Assembly: GCF_020623625.1 (NCBI RefSeq)
Contig: NC_060203.1
Span: 62,001-126,000 of the forward strand
Reading direction: 5' to 3'
DNA from: Saccharomycodes ludwigii
Lineage: Eukaryota; Ascomycota; Saccharomycetes; Saccharomycodales; Saccharomycodaceae
Length of the DNA: 64,000 nt
Every line of letters begins with the position of its first letter. The first letter of the stretch is position 1. Shown piece after piece: positions 20,760 through 31,379 of this stretch. The translations under genes and the position numbers were made by a program. The notes below the pieces were generated by a model that worked only from the letters and a program-made list of their open reading frames with translations, did not search any database and was not told the origin of the DNA.

Positions 20760-21230
20760 GGTCGTGTAGTTAATATTATTTATTTATCTTCTGATGTATC
20801 TATGTATAAAGAGGATAACACAGGTTATGCTGAAATAATACAAGCTATAGGAATATATGTTATAACGAAAAACTCTTCATAGGTTCCTACTTTATCATTT
20901 GAACGTCTTATTTATATACTTTCATTTCATCGTAAAAAAATGATTCTTAGGTATTCTTTTTTCATGTAAATAAGGCGTTTAATTCATTCTCTAAGATTAA
21001 TGCAGACGTTTGTTTATTCCCTTTTTTTTTTTTTTTTTTTTTTCTTTCTTTTCCAGTATCAGGAAAAAGTAGAAAAATAACAGAAGAGGATGTTGCTCTG
21101 CGAGAGGGGGACTAAGGCTCGTATGAAGTAAAAATACAAAAAAAAAATAACTTAACTTTTAATAAGTCATTGAGATTATCCTGTTGAGGATGTTCAATAC
21201 GATACGTTTTTGTTTTACATACTCAACATT
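20760..21230. other. Gene-free region left of the retroelement stack
   Basis: About 470 bp containing the promoter of the secreted-protein gene, a T-tract of about 24 bases (21020-21043) and AT-rich sequence. No gene or RNA is recognised. Confidence 0.5.
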
Positions 21231-21498
21231 CATAGTAAGCGTAATTTAGGATCACTTCTAGTAATTAGCCATTCGATTTGGCAATTAATTTACTATTCTA
21301 TTTCAGTCTTTTTTTTTTTTAATAATAATATAATTATAAAGATTATTTAAAACAATAGCTCAATCAATAAGAATATCCTGAAAAGTGTTCATTCTTTCAT
21401 ATTCTAACTTGTTCTATCCCTCATTCATATTTTTACTAATTTGGTTAATGTGTTTGGTTTATGCGGCTCCATTTTTATCTACCTGTCCTTTTACAACA
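21231..21498 (-). repeat. Degenerate solo LTR of a Ty3/Gypsy element
   Basis: A 268-bp sequence that aligns along its length with the right LTR of the neighbouring element (shared blocks GTAAGCGTAA, GGCAATTAATTT/GGTAATTAATTT, AAAGATTATTTAAAAC, AAGAATATC.TGAA). It ends in ACAACA, directly followed by 5 bp (AAAAT) and then the next LTR. It is the outermost and most diverged unit of the stack, so probably the oldest insertion. Confidence 0.7.
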
Positions 21499-21503
21499 AA
21501 AAT

Positions 21504-21831
21504 TATCGTAAGCGTAACTCAACATTAGTTGTAGTAATTACGGGTTCGGATTATGGTAATTAATTTCTTGTTCTATTTAGGTCTTTACATATAATAAAGA
21601 TTATTTAAAACTATAACTTAAATACTTTTGATGAGTAACTTGATAATAAATCATCTCTTTATATATGATTTATTTTCACATTTATATTTGATATTAATCT
21701 TTTCCAACATTTCGTTGTTATTCTATAAACGGCATCTTTGTTACAAAGATTTCCTATTAAGGTAATTTCCATTACGGAGACTTCCTGTATGTTGGTTGTA
21801 ATATATGTTTACTTGGTTTCATATTACGACA
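21504..21831 (-). repeat. 3' LTR of the older Ty3-like element
   Basis: 328 bp. Its R/U5-side end (left, TATCGTAAGCG...) matches the partner LTR for roughly the first 115 bp, while the U3 side is largely different. Terminal inverted repeats are TGTCGTAA/TTACGATA (element sense). Confidence 0.75.
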
Positions 21832-24800
21832 TCCTCCTCCTCCGAAACTGAGTGCTTCCAGAGTTGTTTAAAGTTTGCCAATAAGGCTGTCTTCCTGTAG
21901 TCAGGTAATTTGTTAAAAATCCTAAGTGGTATTTCTACAGATAGAGTTGGATCAACATCGCTGAACTTTGCATACAGCTTAGTCTTATCCTCTGTGATTC
22001 CAATTACACTAACTATTTCGGTTAATCTAAATTCCATCTCTTTTTCAGTTCTTGGCGGATGTTTTGGGTACCTGTCTGGGTCATGTTTGAATTCTTTCAA
22101 CCATTCAATGTTAATTACTCTATGTGTCTTTTTAGTACTTGGTAAATCTATTTCATAGGCGTTATCATTAATTTTCTTTACTACCTTGAAAGGTCCTAAA
22201 TATATCGGTTGTATCTTCCAGTATTTGCCTTTAACGAAGTATGCGTCTCTGTGTACTAATACATGTTGTCCTGGTTCTAATATAATTTGTATTCTCTTAT
22301 TGTTCTTGGCTGCTTCATTGTTTTCAGCGTTTGCAGCTAAAAAATCTTTTGTTCGCAATTCTATTGCTTTCAATTTCTTGGCTAATTCGACTGCGGAGTC
22401 ATTTTGTGCTGAACTCTCCCTCTCCGTAAATATTTGTGGTTTATTAGGAATATAACCCAAATCAACTTCAAACGGAGCAGCTCGAATACTAGATAAATAA
22501 GTCGGATTGTAACAAAATTCTAAAATGGGCAAAAAATTATCCCATTGTTGGTGATGTACGGAGCAATAGCTTTTTAACATACGACCTAAGATTTGAATAA
22601 CTCTTTCAGTTTGTCCATCTGTTTGAGGATGGTTACTACTTGACATTTTTAATTGAATTCCTAATCGTTTCACTAATTCTTTGTATGCAGTGCTCATCAT
22701 TCTAATATCCTTGTCTGAGGTAATAAATCGGGGAAATCCGTGGTAAGCAAAAACGTGTTTAAATAGTAAATTAATAAGTTCAATGGAACCTGTAGTGGAC
22801 TTGCATGGTATAAAGTTGCATCGTTTCGAGAATCTGTCTACGACAATTAAAATAAAGTCGTTCTGACGAAATGTAAGTGGTAGTCCTGAAGCAAAGTCAA
22901 TAGTAATATGTGACCATCGTCCTTTTGGAACATCTAAAGATTGTAGTAAACCTTGTGAGGCTCGTCGGTGTTGCTTCATAACTTGACAGTTGTAACAATG
23001 TGCTACGTAATCTTGTATATTCGAATATAAACTAGGCCAATAATAGTCTTTTGCAATTTTATGAAAAGTGATATCGGCACCAAAGTGTCCTCCTAATATA
23101 GCATTGTCATGATAGTACTCTAACACTGAATTTCTTGCTTTTTGTGGTACACATAGTCTGTCTTTGTAATATAAGAAATTGTCTTTGTCTATTGTATATG
23201 CTTCTTGAAATTGTCTTGATGAAGTCCATTTTTTCTGATATTTCTTGAATAAATGTAAATCCATTCCTTCTGTGTTCACATTATCTATATGTTTCATTCC
23301 GTGCAAAACTGCAGCACACCAGGGGTCATTCTCATAAAGTTCAAGCCATGATTTTGCATCAATGGTATCTACTTCTAAGCTTTTACTGTCTCGCGATAGT
23401 GTGTCAGCAATATGATTCATTGTACCTTTTAGGTATGTCAAAGTGAAGTCGTATTCACTTAGCGGGTCTAACCAGCGGGAAATTCTTCTTGACGGTTCTT
23501 TCTTATTTTGTAATGATAAAAGTGAAATATGGTCTGTTCTTAATTCAAAATGGTTTCCATGTAGTAAATATCGGAAATGATTTAGTGCTTCAATTATTGC
23601 TAATAATTCTAATTCTCCAGGTGGGTAATTCTTTTGTGCACCTTGTAAGCTTTTACTGAAGTATCCAATAACTCCAATTAGCTTGTTGTTTTCTAATTTT
23701 TCTAATACAGCTCCAAGTCCATCATACGAGGCATCGGTAGTTAGTCTCATGTAACATTTGGGTGTATACGGGACTAATATTGGTGGTGAGCCTAGTGCTT
23801 TCTTTAAAGTTTCAACGCTTTGTGTTTGTTCGTCTGACCATTCAGTCTTCTTTGCTGTAAATTCAACTAGTGGCTTAGCTATATGACTACATCGTGGTAT
23901 AAACCTTCTGTAAAAATTAATCATTCCTAAGAATCTCTGAACACTCTTAATATCTTGGGTAACTATTAAGTTCTTAATAGCATCGGTTTTTCCTTGTAAT
24001 GGTCTGATACCATCACTACTAATTTCGTGTCCTAAAAATACTACTTTTCTTTGTGCAAAATAACATTTTGATCTTTTTGCAACTAAACCATGATCTTTTA
24101 GTCTTTGTAATACTGTTTCTAAGTGTTTCCAATGTTCTTCTGTATTATCACTGTGTATTAGAATATCATCTAAATAAATACAAACAAATTTTAAATCTCT
24201 GAATATGTCACTCATTAATCTTGCAAATGTTGAAGGTGCATTTCGTAAACCAAAAGGCATAACAGTAAATTGATACTTTCCAAATGGGGTGACAAAACTA
24301 GTCAAGGGTTTGTGTTCCTTTTTCATTGGAATTTGGTAATATCCATTTAATAGATCTAAGGTTGTGAATATTTTTGAAGATCCTAGTTTGGCAAATATAG
24401 TGTCTAATAATGGTAGGGGAAACAAGTCTGGTTCTGTATTTTTATTCAACATTCTGTAGTCAACACATAATCTGTAATCTCCAGATTTCTTCTTTACCAT
24501 GATTATGGGTGAAGCTATTGGGGCTTTGGATTCTTCTATGTATCCATCTGACAATAAGCTATCAACCATTTTCCTTGCTTCTTCTTCAAGCTTGGGTGTA
24601 CTTCTGTAAGGTTGCATTTTTGGAAGTCTCTCGGGATCCTTTAGTATTATTTCATGGTGTACATTTACCAATTTATGTGTTTCAGGTAATAATTTAGTAC
24701 CTACAATATCTCTAAACTTGTTCCTGAGCCATTCTGGAATAAAGTTCCATGTTTTATTTTCCTTTGTTTCAATCGTTACCTCTAATAACTCGTTCAACTG

Positions 24801-25478
24801 TTCTTTGTCCTCGGTTTCTATGTTCAACAGTTCAGGGTTTGTTTCAAGTATGGGGTTTCCGACAATAACCTTGTTGTTAATTGTGTCTAAAATATACGCA
24901 TCTATTTTATATTCTTTGTCGTTAATTGTAAAACGTACTGTTGTAGCTTTGTTCGTACCTTCTTTGGTTCCTTTAATCGCTCCACTTATACTCTGAAAGG
25001 GCGCTTTGGAAACTTCTAATCCAATTATCTCTACTAGATTTCGGCTAATTACACTTGTTGGGGCTCCTGTATCCATCAGGACCGTTGCTAGTGTTGCATC
25101 GTTCAATAACAATTCTACTTCCCTCCTCCTTCCAATTTTAGGAGTTTTCATAATTAAGGGGTATATACGAGAGTTTTTTCTTTCTTTGAGTCTTTCTCTC
25201 ATTCTGTCCATAACTTCATCCCTATCGTCTATTTCTACGATTGGATTCGTGTCTTTTTCTATTCCTGCCGTACTGAGTTGTTCATCTGTACCGGTTTCTA
25301 TTCCTTCAGCTTTTGTGTCGTTTGTAGCTGGTAATTGCGAGTTAGCATCGTAAAACACTTCTTCCTCGTCTTCGTTATAATATTGTTCAAATTTTCCTAA
25401 TTCTTCAGGATCAGCGTAGGCAAATTCTACGTGACCTTGGTATAAACTTTTTATACTATTTGGTTCTGGTCTTTGCAA
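21819..25478 (-). CDS. Ty3-like pol polyprotein (older element)
   Basis: A 1219-codon frame of a fossil retroelement. Domains in order are: aspartic protease with DTGAPTS (about 136), reverse transcriptase with YLDDIL, RNase H with LTTDASYDGLGAVL, integrase with an HHCC zinc-binding region (CYNCQ), DDE-type core (TIDF, TSDKD, and TDGQTERV near the Glu), and a C-terminal GPY/F-type module (YLGPFKVVKK). No chromodomain is evident. The frame ends just inside the 3' LTR, as is common in this family. About 50 per cent similar by eye to the neighbouring element, so a distinct subfamily. Confidence 0.9.
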   Translation of the reverse strand: MQRPEPNSIKSLYQGHVEFAYADPEELGKFEQYYNEDEEEVFYDANSQLPATNDTKAEGIETGTDEQLSTAGIEKDTNPIVEIDDRDEVMDRMRERLKERKNSRIYPLIMKTPKIGRRREVELLLNDATLATVLMDTGAPTSVISRNLVEIIGLEVSKAPFQSISGAIKGTKEGTNKATTVRFTINDKEYKIDAYILDTINNKVIVGNPILETNPELLNIETEDKEQLNELLEVTIETKENKTWNFIPEWLRNKFRDIVGTKLLPETHKLVNVHHEIILKDPERLPKMQPYRSTPKLEEEARKMVDSLLSDGYIEESKAPIASPIIMVKKKSGDYRLCVDYRMLNKNTEPDLFPLPLLDTIFAKLGSSKIFTTLDLLNGYYQIPMKKEHKPLTSFVTPFGKYQFTVMPFGLRNAPSTFARLMSDIFRDLKFVCIYLDDILIHSDNTEEHWKHLETVLQRLKDHGLVAKRSKCYFAQRKVVFLGHEISSDGIRPLQGKTDAIKNLIVTQDIKSVQRFLGMINFYRRFIPRCSHIAKPLVEFTAKKTEWSDEQTQSVETLKKALGSPPILVPYTPKCYMRLTTDASYDGLGAVLEKLENNKLIGVIGYFSKSLQGAQKNYPPGELELLAIIEALNHFRYLLHGNHFELRTDHISLLSLQNKKEPSRRISRWLDPLSEYDFTLTYLKGTMNHIADTLSRDSKSLEVDTIDAKSWLELYENDPWCAAVLHGMKHIDNVNTEGMDLHLFKKYQKKWTSSRQFQEAYTIDKDNFLYYKDRLCVPQKARNSVLEYYHDNAILGGHFGADITFHKIAKDYYWPSLYSNIQDYVAHCYNCQVMKQHRRASQGLLQSLDVPKGRWSHITIDFASGLPLTFRQNDFILIVVDRFSKRCNFIPCKSTTGSIELINLLFKHVFAYHGFPRFITSDKDIRMMSTAYKELVKRLGIQLKMSSSNHPQTDGQTERVIQILGRMLKSYCSVHHQQWDNFLPILEFCYNPTYLSSIRAAPFEVDLGYIPNKPQIFTERESSAQNDSAVELAKKLKAIELRTKDFLAANAENNEAAKNNKRIQIILEPGQHVLVHRDAYFVKGKYWKIQPIYLGPFKVVKKINDNAYEIDLPSTKKTHRVINIEWLKEFKHDPDRYPKHPPRTEKEMEFRLTEIVSVIGITEDKTKLYAKFSDVDPTLSVEIPLRIFNKLPDYRKTALLANFKQLWKHSVSEEEDVVI

Positions 25479-25621
25479 CGGTTGGTTGTAATTATTATTA
25501 TTTTTTTTCTTTTTTTGTAGTAATTTTTTATTGTTTTTGTAGTTTTCTTGTTGTTTTTTCTCTTTTTTTGTAAATCTAGCGATGGTTTTTCTATTTTTCT
25601 GTGTGTTTAAACAGTTTTAGT

Positions 25622-26230
25622 TCAATATCTCTGAGGCGTGGGAGAACTCGCGTTTCTCTTTTGACTCTTCGGACATTTAGAAGCGTAGTGTCCTGAATCA
25701 CCACATTCATAACATAATCCTTTATCTCTACATAAGCTTTCGAGGCGATTTTTCCAATAATCGTTATTTGAGTTGGACTTGTTGAAATTACGACGTTTGC
25801 TGTTATTGTAATCCCAACGTTCTGAGTTGTTGTAATTACGACGTCCTGAACTACTATTACGGTTCATATATTTGGATTGCATGGCATCGATTTCCATGGC
25901 ATCCGAATCATTGCTTGTTGACGTTGGTGTATCATACCAATTTACATTATTCGTTTTAGATCCTAAGTTGTCAGCTCTCCAGGCCATCTCTTCGGCTTCT
26001 CTCAAGGTTTGCGGGTCACGAATTCTCAATTCTCTGCAAATGTCCTTTTTTAACCCAGCGATGAAAGTTACAATTAGGGCTTTTTCTGAGACAAAGTCGG
26101 TAGGCAACAACAATCTAGTTTTCTCGAACTTGTCAGTGTATTCCATAACACTCTTGGTTTGTCTCATTTTATTTAAATCAAGGTACATTTGGTAAGGGTC
26201 GATAGCGGCGCTACCAGATATCGTAAGCAT
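25622..26230 (-). CDS. Ty3-like gag (older element)
   Basis: A 202-codon frame with a capsid-like helical part and one CCHC zinc knuckle (CYECGDSGHYASKC) near the C-terminus, the nucleocapsid signature of Ty3 Gag. It is shorter than the 261-codon gag of the adjacent element, and its frame runs through the primer-binding site from within the LTR, so this gag does not look like the original full-length form. Treated as a fossil. Confidence 0.8.
   Translation of the reverse strand: MLTISGSAAIDPYQMYLDLNKMRQTKSVMEYTDKFEKTRLLLPTDFVSEKALIVTFIAGLKKDICRELRIRDPQTLREAEEMAWRADNLGSKTNNVNWYDTPTSTSNDSDAMEIDAMQSKYMNRNSSSGRRNYNNSERWDYNNSKRRNFNKSNSNNDYWKNRLESLCRDKGLCYECGDSGHYASKCPKSQKRNASSPTPQRY
26206..26217 (-). 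other. Primer-binding site for initiator tRNA-Met (older element)
   Basis: Element-sense TGGTAGCGCCGC is the exact complement of the 3' end of yeast initiator tRNA-Met (GCGGCGCUACCA). It lies 2 nt inside the 5' LTR, as in Ty3. Confidence 0.88.
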
Positions 26231-26541
26231 AACTCAGGATTAGGCGTAGTAATTACGGGTTCAGATTTTGGTAATTAATTTCTTGTTTCGTTTAGGTCTT
26301 TACATATAATAATAATATATATAATAAAGATTATTTAAAACTATAAATCAATCATAAAGAATATCATGAAGATATTCCTCTCTTTTATACTTTTATTATT
26401 CATTCTCGTTCTTATTCTTATTTCCCGATTACGCGGTCGGATCTTATTATTCGGGGCTACATTGTATTACTAATCATGCTTACTAATTGTGTTTACTAAT
26501 TGCTAGTTATCATATGCGTTTGATTGATCTCATATTACACA
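26220..26541 (-). repeat. 5' LTR of the older Ty3-like element
   Basis: 322 bp ending (plus strand) in TATTACACA. Its U3 side is closer to the degenerate solo LTR at 21231-21498 than to its own partner LTR. Separated from the next element's LTR by exactly 5 bp (AAAAA, 26542-26546). Confidence 0.78.
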
Positions 26542-26546
26542 AAAAA

Positions 26547-26980
26547 TGTTGTAAGGTGAAGTGGGCTAAAGATGTTACTTGGTTAGACTCGTTCTAAATC
26601 GATCTTTTCTCGTTATTATATTTCTTCTATATATAATATCTAATTACATAAGTCTAAACTAACTTATACAAACAAGGACAATATATCTACGAAACCCAAA
26701 ACTCTTTAGTGAGATGTTGGCTTTATATACTCCTGTTTTCGGTTGTCGACACGACAACTTTTACAACAATTATGACAGCGCATAGCCTTAGCTTTTCGAT
26801 GCGTTGTTCTCAACTTCGGTACTGCGGTGTTATAGTAGTATTTGCTTTGCTGGCATAATCACTACTAAGCGTAACATCCACGTACAAGTCTCTTTACGGA
26901 TAAATCATAATAACATAGTATCTCACTATTTACGGTTATTAACACGTGATTTATCTTGTTATAAGGTTTACCTTATAACA
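26547..26980 (-). repeat. 3' LTR of the young Ty3-like element
   Basis: 434 bp, TGTTGTAAGG...CCTTATAACA on the plus strand. Same length and, as far as compared by eye, same sequence as 31394-31827. Confidence 0.95.
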
Positions 26981-29900
26981 TCTTCCCCCCTCTCGTCAGA
27001 TACGGACTGCTTATACAACTGTTCAAAATTATTTATCAGAGAGCGGCGTCTCAGCAGTGGAAGCGACTTAAACATTTTTAACGGAACAGCGGCAGTCAGA
27101 CGAGGGTCTACGTGGGCAAATTTACAATAGACTATACCTTCAGACGGTGCAAAACCTATTACACTAGAGATATTTTCGAGCCTATTCCTTAACTCAGTTT
27201 CAGAACGAGGTAGTTCCTTTACATACCTTTCTGAGTCGAACTGATATTTCTTTATCCATCTTACGTTGATCACTCTATGCTTTTTGGAAGTCTTCGGTAA
27301 GTCGACCTCATATGCATTTTCATTTATTACCTTAACAATCTTAAACGGGCCTAAGAATATCGGTTGTAATTTAATGTAACGGCCTCCAGTGAAATAAGCG
27401 TCTCTATGTACCAGAACATAGTCACCTACAGCGAACTTCTCTTCCCTTCTCCCAGGATTAACGGCAACTTCCATGTTGACCTGGTTTTCTTTGAGGAAAT
27501 CTTTTGTACGGAGCGTGATAGCTCTAAGCGACTGGATCAAATCTACAGCCGAGAAGTTCCTTGCGGCTGTTAACGAGGTACTATCTAATAACGGTTCATT
27601 TGGTACATAGCCCAAATCCACTAAAAACGGGGCGGCTTTGACGGCAGAGTGATATGTAGAATTATATACAAATTCTACTTGGGGTAACAATACATCCCAA
27701 CGGCCCTGCTCTAGCCCGGCATATGATCGTAACAGTTGTGTCAATGTTTTAATAGTTCTTTCACTCTGTCCATCGGACTCAGGGTGATTCGAAGAACTCA
27801 TACACAGTTTAATACCTAGTCGTTCTGTAAGTTCTCTGTATGCGTTACCAGTAAATCTAACATCTCTATCACTAACGATCCTCTTCGGGAAACCGTGATA
27901 ACAAAATACAAATTGAAATAACAAATTAATAGTGTATTCTTGAGATAACTCTTTATTACATGCAACAAAGTGAGCACGTTTACTGAAACGGTCCACTACA
28001 ACCAGTATCATGTCTTTACCACTTACTGTCGGTGGTAAACCGGACACAAAATCAATGGATATATCTGTCCATCTTCCTTCAGGGACCTCTAACGGTTTCA
28101 GTAAACCATATTGTCTATTACGGTGAAACTTAAACACTTGACAATTCGGGCAACTTGCGACATACTTTTGAACTTCATGATCTTGACGTGGCCAATAATA
28201 CGATTCGGTGACTTTCTGCAACGTGACATTATAACCAAAATGTCCACCAAATAGACCATGATCATGGTAGGTATTCAACACCAACTGTACCTTACTACGA
28301 GGGACTATGTATCTATCTTTCCAATACAACAAATCCTCCTCTAGACGGATCATTTTTCGAAACGCATTTGACAATCTATAGCGTTTAATGATCTTATTAA
28401 AATAACTTGTATCCGCTTTGCTAACTCGTATCTTCCCAAGATACTCATCTGGATTCAGAGATACTAACAGAGCAGCACAATACGGATCTTCCTCATAATC
28501 ATTCTTCCATTCACACGGATCAATGGATACGAGCTCATCAATAACATTGATTTCATACGGAGCTCTTGATATTGCATCAGCAACGACATTGTCATGACCT
28601 TTAACATACTGTAATTCGAAATCATATTCGGACAATGTATCTAACCAACGGGCAATTCTTGTGCCTGGTTCTTTTGTTGTTTTCAACGACAGTAAACTTA
28701 TATGATCGGTTCTCAACACGAATCGTTTACCATGCAACAAGTACTTAAAATGTTCTAGTGCCGAAATAATTCCTAATAATTCTAGTTCTCCGGCGGGGTA
28801 TCTCTGTTGAGCACCTTGTAGAGATTTAGAGAAATAGGATACGGTACCAACTGGGTTCTTATTTTCGTCCAGTTCTTCTAACACAGCACCAACACCATAT
28901 TTACAAGCATCTGTAGTTAATCTGTAACTAGCTGTAACGTCAAATGGTATCAACACGGGCTGTTCCTGTAACGCTCTTTTTAATGACTTCAGTGCTTTAT
29001 CTTGTGTTACTCCCCACGTTGCTTCTCCGGAAATAAACGTATTAATCGGGCGTGCAATAATGGAGCAACCTTTTATAAATCTTCTGTAATAATTTACCAT
29101 GCCTAAAAAACGTTGTGCTTCCTTAACGGACCTTGGGGTCGGAAACGCACAAATGGCATCAGTTTTACCTTGTAATGGTTCAATCTTACCAGCACTAATT
29201 TGGTACCCTAGAAACTCAACGGACGATTGAAGGAAATGACACTTCTTCAATTTAGCTATTAAGCCTTCAGACTTCAGGCGATCTAGAACAACGTCTAGAT
29301 GATTTAGATGTTCTTCTTTTGACTTTGAGAACACTAGAATGTCATCTAAATAGACACCAACAAATACTAGATCACGGAACAACTCAGCCATATAACGTGC
29401 AAATGTGCTCGGAGCGTTCACCAGACCGAATGGCATCACTTTATATTCATATTTTGCAGTGGGTGTCACAAACGCGGTCTTATATTGGTCTTCGGATCTA
29501 ACCGGTATTTGATGATAACCTGAGTGCAAGTCTAACGTCGAGAATATGGTAGCTTTACCAATTCTACTCAACAAGCTATCTATACGGGGTAACGGGAATG
29601 GATCTTTGACGGTGATCGCATTCAACTTTCTGTAATCAACACACATCCTGTAGCTATTATCTTTCTTCTTAACCAATACAATTGGCGAGCTACACGGGGA
29701 TTTTGACGGTGTGATGAAGTTCTTTTCTAACAAGTCATTAATCAAGTCGTTAACAATACTTTCATTTTTCGGTGTCAACCTATACGGACTTATTCGAGGA
29801 AGTCTACCATCAGGCGCCAGAACAATCTCATGTTCAACCTTCCTATCCTGTATTTTCGAGGGACACAATTCATTGGATACAGTACTCTTGTACTTCAATC

Positions 29901-30768
29901 TCAAGGATTTCGGCAACAGTTCAAACGTGTTACAATCCTTTTTCGGAGATTCACTAACGGAAATAACAAATATTTCATCTTCTTCTTTAAAATACCTAGA
30001 CGGATTATCTACGTAATCAATAGGTAATATACTGTCATACGGAACCAATACATTTTCGGGTTCGACAGTTTCTCCCAGGTGTAGTAACTTCGGGTAAGAC
30101 CTTAAAACAGGGTCACCAATAATAATCTTCTGCGAGACGGCAGCAGTAACGTAAGCATCAAACTTATACTTTATATTTTCAATCGACATAACAATACTAG
30201 TCGCAACACTTGATGTGGCTGTTTCAGCGGAGACAGCGCCATAAAAAGTGAACGGCGGAGCTGAATACGTTTCTAATTTCAACTCTGAGACCACTGAACG
30301 ATTCACAAATGTAGTCGGTGAACCAGTGTCTAACAATACTAGCATTTCTTTATTATTTACTACACCCTTAACTTCTCTTTTACAACCAACCAATGGTTTC
30401 TTTTCAATTAACGGATAAATTTCGAATTTCGGTAACTTTACAAATTCGCGTTTATCATCACTCACAGATACTTCTGGACACTTTTTTTTCTTTTTTTCTG
30501 TTTTTTCCTCTTTTTTCTCTTTTTTCTCATTTTTCTCTTTTTTTCTATTTTTATGTTTTTTATACTTATATTCACTATAACTATTCATACTCTCAGTAGT
30601 TCTTCTGGGAACATTCCTTGGAGCTATGTCCGCCTTTCTTGCATCTAAAGCACAAACCCAACCTAAGACAATCTGATCTAGACATGGTTTTACGTGCCAT
30701 CGGCCTAAATCTATTATTGTTAGCGTTATTCGGGGTATAGTTATATTGACGAGATCTCCGGCTATCAC
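26968..30768 (-). CDS. Ty3-like pol polyprotein (young element)
   Basis: A 1266-codon open frame. The first part overlaps gag and is followed by a Lys/Glu-rich spacer. Domains then run: aspartic protease (LLDTGSPTTF), reverse transcriptase (YRMCVDYRKLN, VYLDDILVFS), RNase H (LTTDACKYGVGAVLEE, LRTDHISLLSLK), integrase zinc region (CPNCQVFKFH), DDE core (ISIDFVSGLPP, VSDRDVRF, ESDGQSERT) and a GPF module (IFLGPFKIVKVINENAYEV). The true N-terminus would arise by frameshift from gag, not at the first Met. The stop lies inside the LTR. Retroelement fossil class, apparently intact frame. Confidence 0.93.
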   Translation of the reverse strand: MIAGDLVNITIPRITLTIIDLGRWHVKPCLDQIVLGWVCALDARKADIAPRNVPRRTTESMNSYSEYKYKKHKNRKKEKNEKKEKKEEKTEKKKKKCPEVSVSDDKREFVKLPKFEIYPLIEKKPLVGCKREVKGVVNNKEMLVLLDTGSPTTFVNRSVVSELKLETYSAPPFTFYGAVSAETATSSVATSIVMSIENIKYKFDAYVTAAVSQKIIIGDPVLRSYPKLLHLGETVEPENVLVPYDSILPIDYVDNPSRYFKEEDEIFVISVSESPKKDCNTFELLPKSLRLKYKSTVSNELCPSKIQDRKVEHEIVLAPDGRLPRISPYRLTPKNESIVNDLINDLLEKNFITPSKSPCSSPIVLVKKKDNSYRMCVDYRKLNAITVKDPFPLPRIDSLLSRIGKATIFSTLDLHSGYHQIPVRSEDQYKTAFVTPTAKYEYKVMPFGLVNAPSTFARYMAELFRDLVFVGVYLDDILVFSKSKEEHLNHLDVVLDRLKSEGLIAKLKKCHFLQSSVEFLGYQISAGKIEPLQGKTDAICAFPTPRSVKEAQRFLGMVNYYRRFIKGCSIIARPINTFISGEATWGVTQDKALKSLKRALQEQPVLIPFDVTASYRLTTDACKYGVGAVLEELDENKNPVGTVSYFSKSLQGAQQRYPAGELELLGIISALEHFKYLLHGKRFVLRTDHISLLSLKTTKEPGTRIARWLDTLSEYDFELQYVKGHDNVVADAISRAPYEINVIDELVSIDPCEWKNDYEEDPYCAALLVSLNPDEYLGKIRVSKADTSYFNKIIKRYRLSNAFRKMIRLEEDLLYWKDRYIVPRSKVQLVLNTYHDHGLFGGHFGYNVTLQKVTESYYWPRQDHEVQKYVASCPNCQVFKFHRNRQYGLLKPLEVPEGRWTDISIDFVSGLPPTVSGKDMILVVVDRFSKRAHFVACNKELSQEYTINLLFQFVFCYHGFPKRIVSDRDVRFTGNAYRELTERLGIKLCMSSSNHPESDGQSERTIKTLTQLLRSYAGLEQGRWDVLLPQVEFVYNSTYHSAVKAAPFLVDLGYVPNEPLLDSTSLTAARNFSAVDLIQSLRAITLRTKDFLKENQVNMEVAVNPGRREEKFAVGDYVLVHRDAYFTGGRYIKLQPIFLGPFKIVKVINENAYEVDLPKTSKKHRVINVRWIKKYQFDSERYVKELPRSETELRNRLENISSVIGFAPSEGIVYCKFAHVDPRLTAAVPLKMFKSLPLLRRRSLINNFEQLYKQSVSDERGEDVIR

Positions 30769-31378
30769 TTATAGCGTCGAGTTCCATGGCGTCTGGGTCC
30801 ATTATCCGGGAACTATTGAGATCAGGAAACGGTTCCTTATACGACTTCATGTTGATCATCACATGCTTCCAAGCCGTCTCCATCGCTTCCTGCAACGAGT
30901 CGGGTTTGACCACTCGTACATATTGTACGACATTCGGTGGTAAACCATATAAGTACTGATCGATTTTGGCATTTTCGGACCAATACGCATCAGGTAGCAA
31001 ATCCACCAATCGAAAGTAACGGTCGCTATACTCTTCAATTGGTACCTGGCGGGTCATGCGTAACTCTCGAATCTTCTGTACGAGGTAGAACGAGTCAGCT
31101 GCGCCTTGAAAATGGTTCTTGAAATCCACTACAAAGTTGTCATAGGTAAGGCCTTCAAAGCCATTATTCGTACCATACGAGACAAACCAACGTGCAGCAG
31201 GTCCTGTCAAGGAACGTCCAAGCGTTGCGATCTTCGTAGCTTCATTTTCAATGTTCCTAGTGGCAATCTGGATGTGAACTGTAGCTAGAAAATCTGATAT
31301 TTCATAGATATCTTTCCTTCCATCGAAAGAACGTGGTGTATTCAACTTGATATCGTTATCTAAATTATCTAAATACAT
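30593..31378 (-). CDS. Ty3-like gag (young element)
   Basis: A 261-codon frame with a Ty3-type capsid region (SLTGPAARWF, LRMTRQVPIEEYSDRYFRL) and a CCHC zinc knuckle (CFRCKKGGHSSKEC) at the C-terminus. The ATG begins one base after the primer-binding site, so the leader between primer site and gag is almost absent. Confidence 0.9.
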   Translation of the reverse strand: MYLDNLDNDIKLNTPRSFDGRKDIYEISDFLATVHIQIATRNIENEATKIATLGRSLTGPAARWFVSYGTNNGFEGLTYDNFVVDFKNHFQGAADSFYLVQKIRELRMTRQVPIEEYSDRYFRLVDLLPDAYWSENAKIDQYLYGLPPNVVQYVRVVKPDSLQEAMETAWKHVMINMKSYKEPFPDLNSSRIMDPDAMELDAISDSRRSRQYNYTPNNANNNRFRPMARKTMSRSDCLRLGLCFRCKKGGHSSKECSQKNY

Positions 31379-31379
31379 A

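Larger units (their letters stand above)
21504..26541 (-). mobile_element. Ty3/Gypsy (Metaviridae) LTR retrotransposon, older copy
   Basis: A 5.04-kb element transcribed leftward. Parts in element order are: right LTR 26220-26541, initiator-tRNA primer-binding site 26206-26217, gag 25622-26230, pol 21819-25478 (protease, reverse transcriptase, RNase H, integrase), a polypurine tract of GGA repeats (21832-21843) and left LTR 21504-21831. Gene order RT-RNaseH-integrase and the primer site define the Ty3 class. The LTR pair is poorly matched and gag is short, so it looks old and broken (about one break in gag), although pol is a long open frame. It is flanked by AAAAT on the left and AAAAA on the right. 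Confidence 0.92.

Noticed and set aside
26804-27130. Plus-strand frame repeated at 31651-31839
   Set aside because: It lies within the two identical LTR copies and reads antisense to the element; an LTR shadow.
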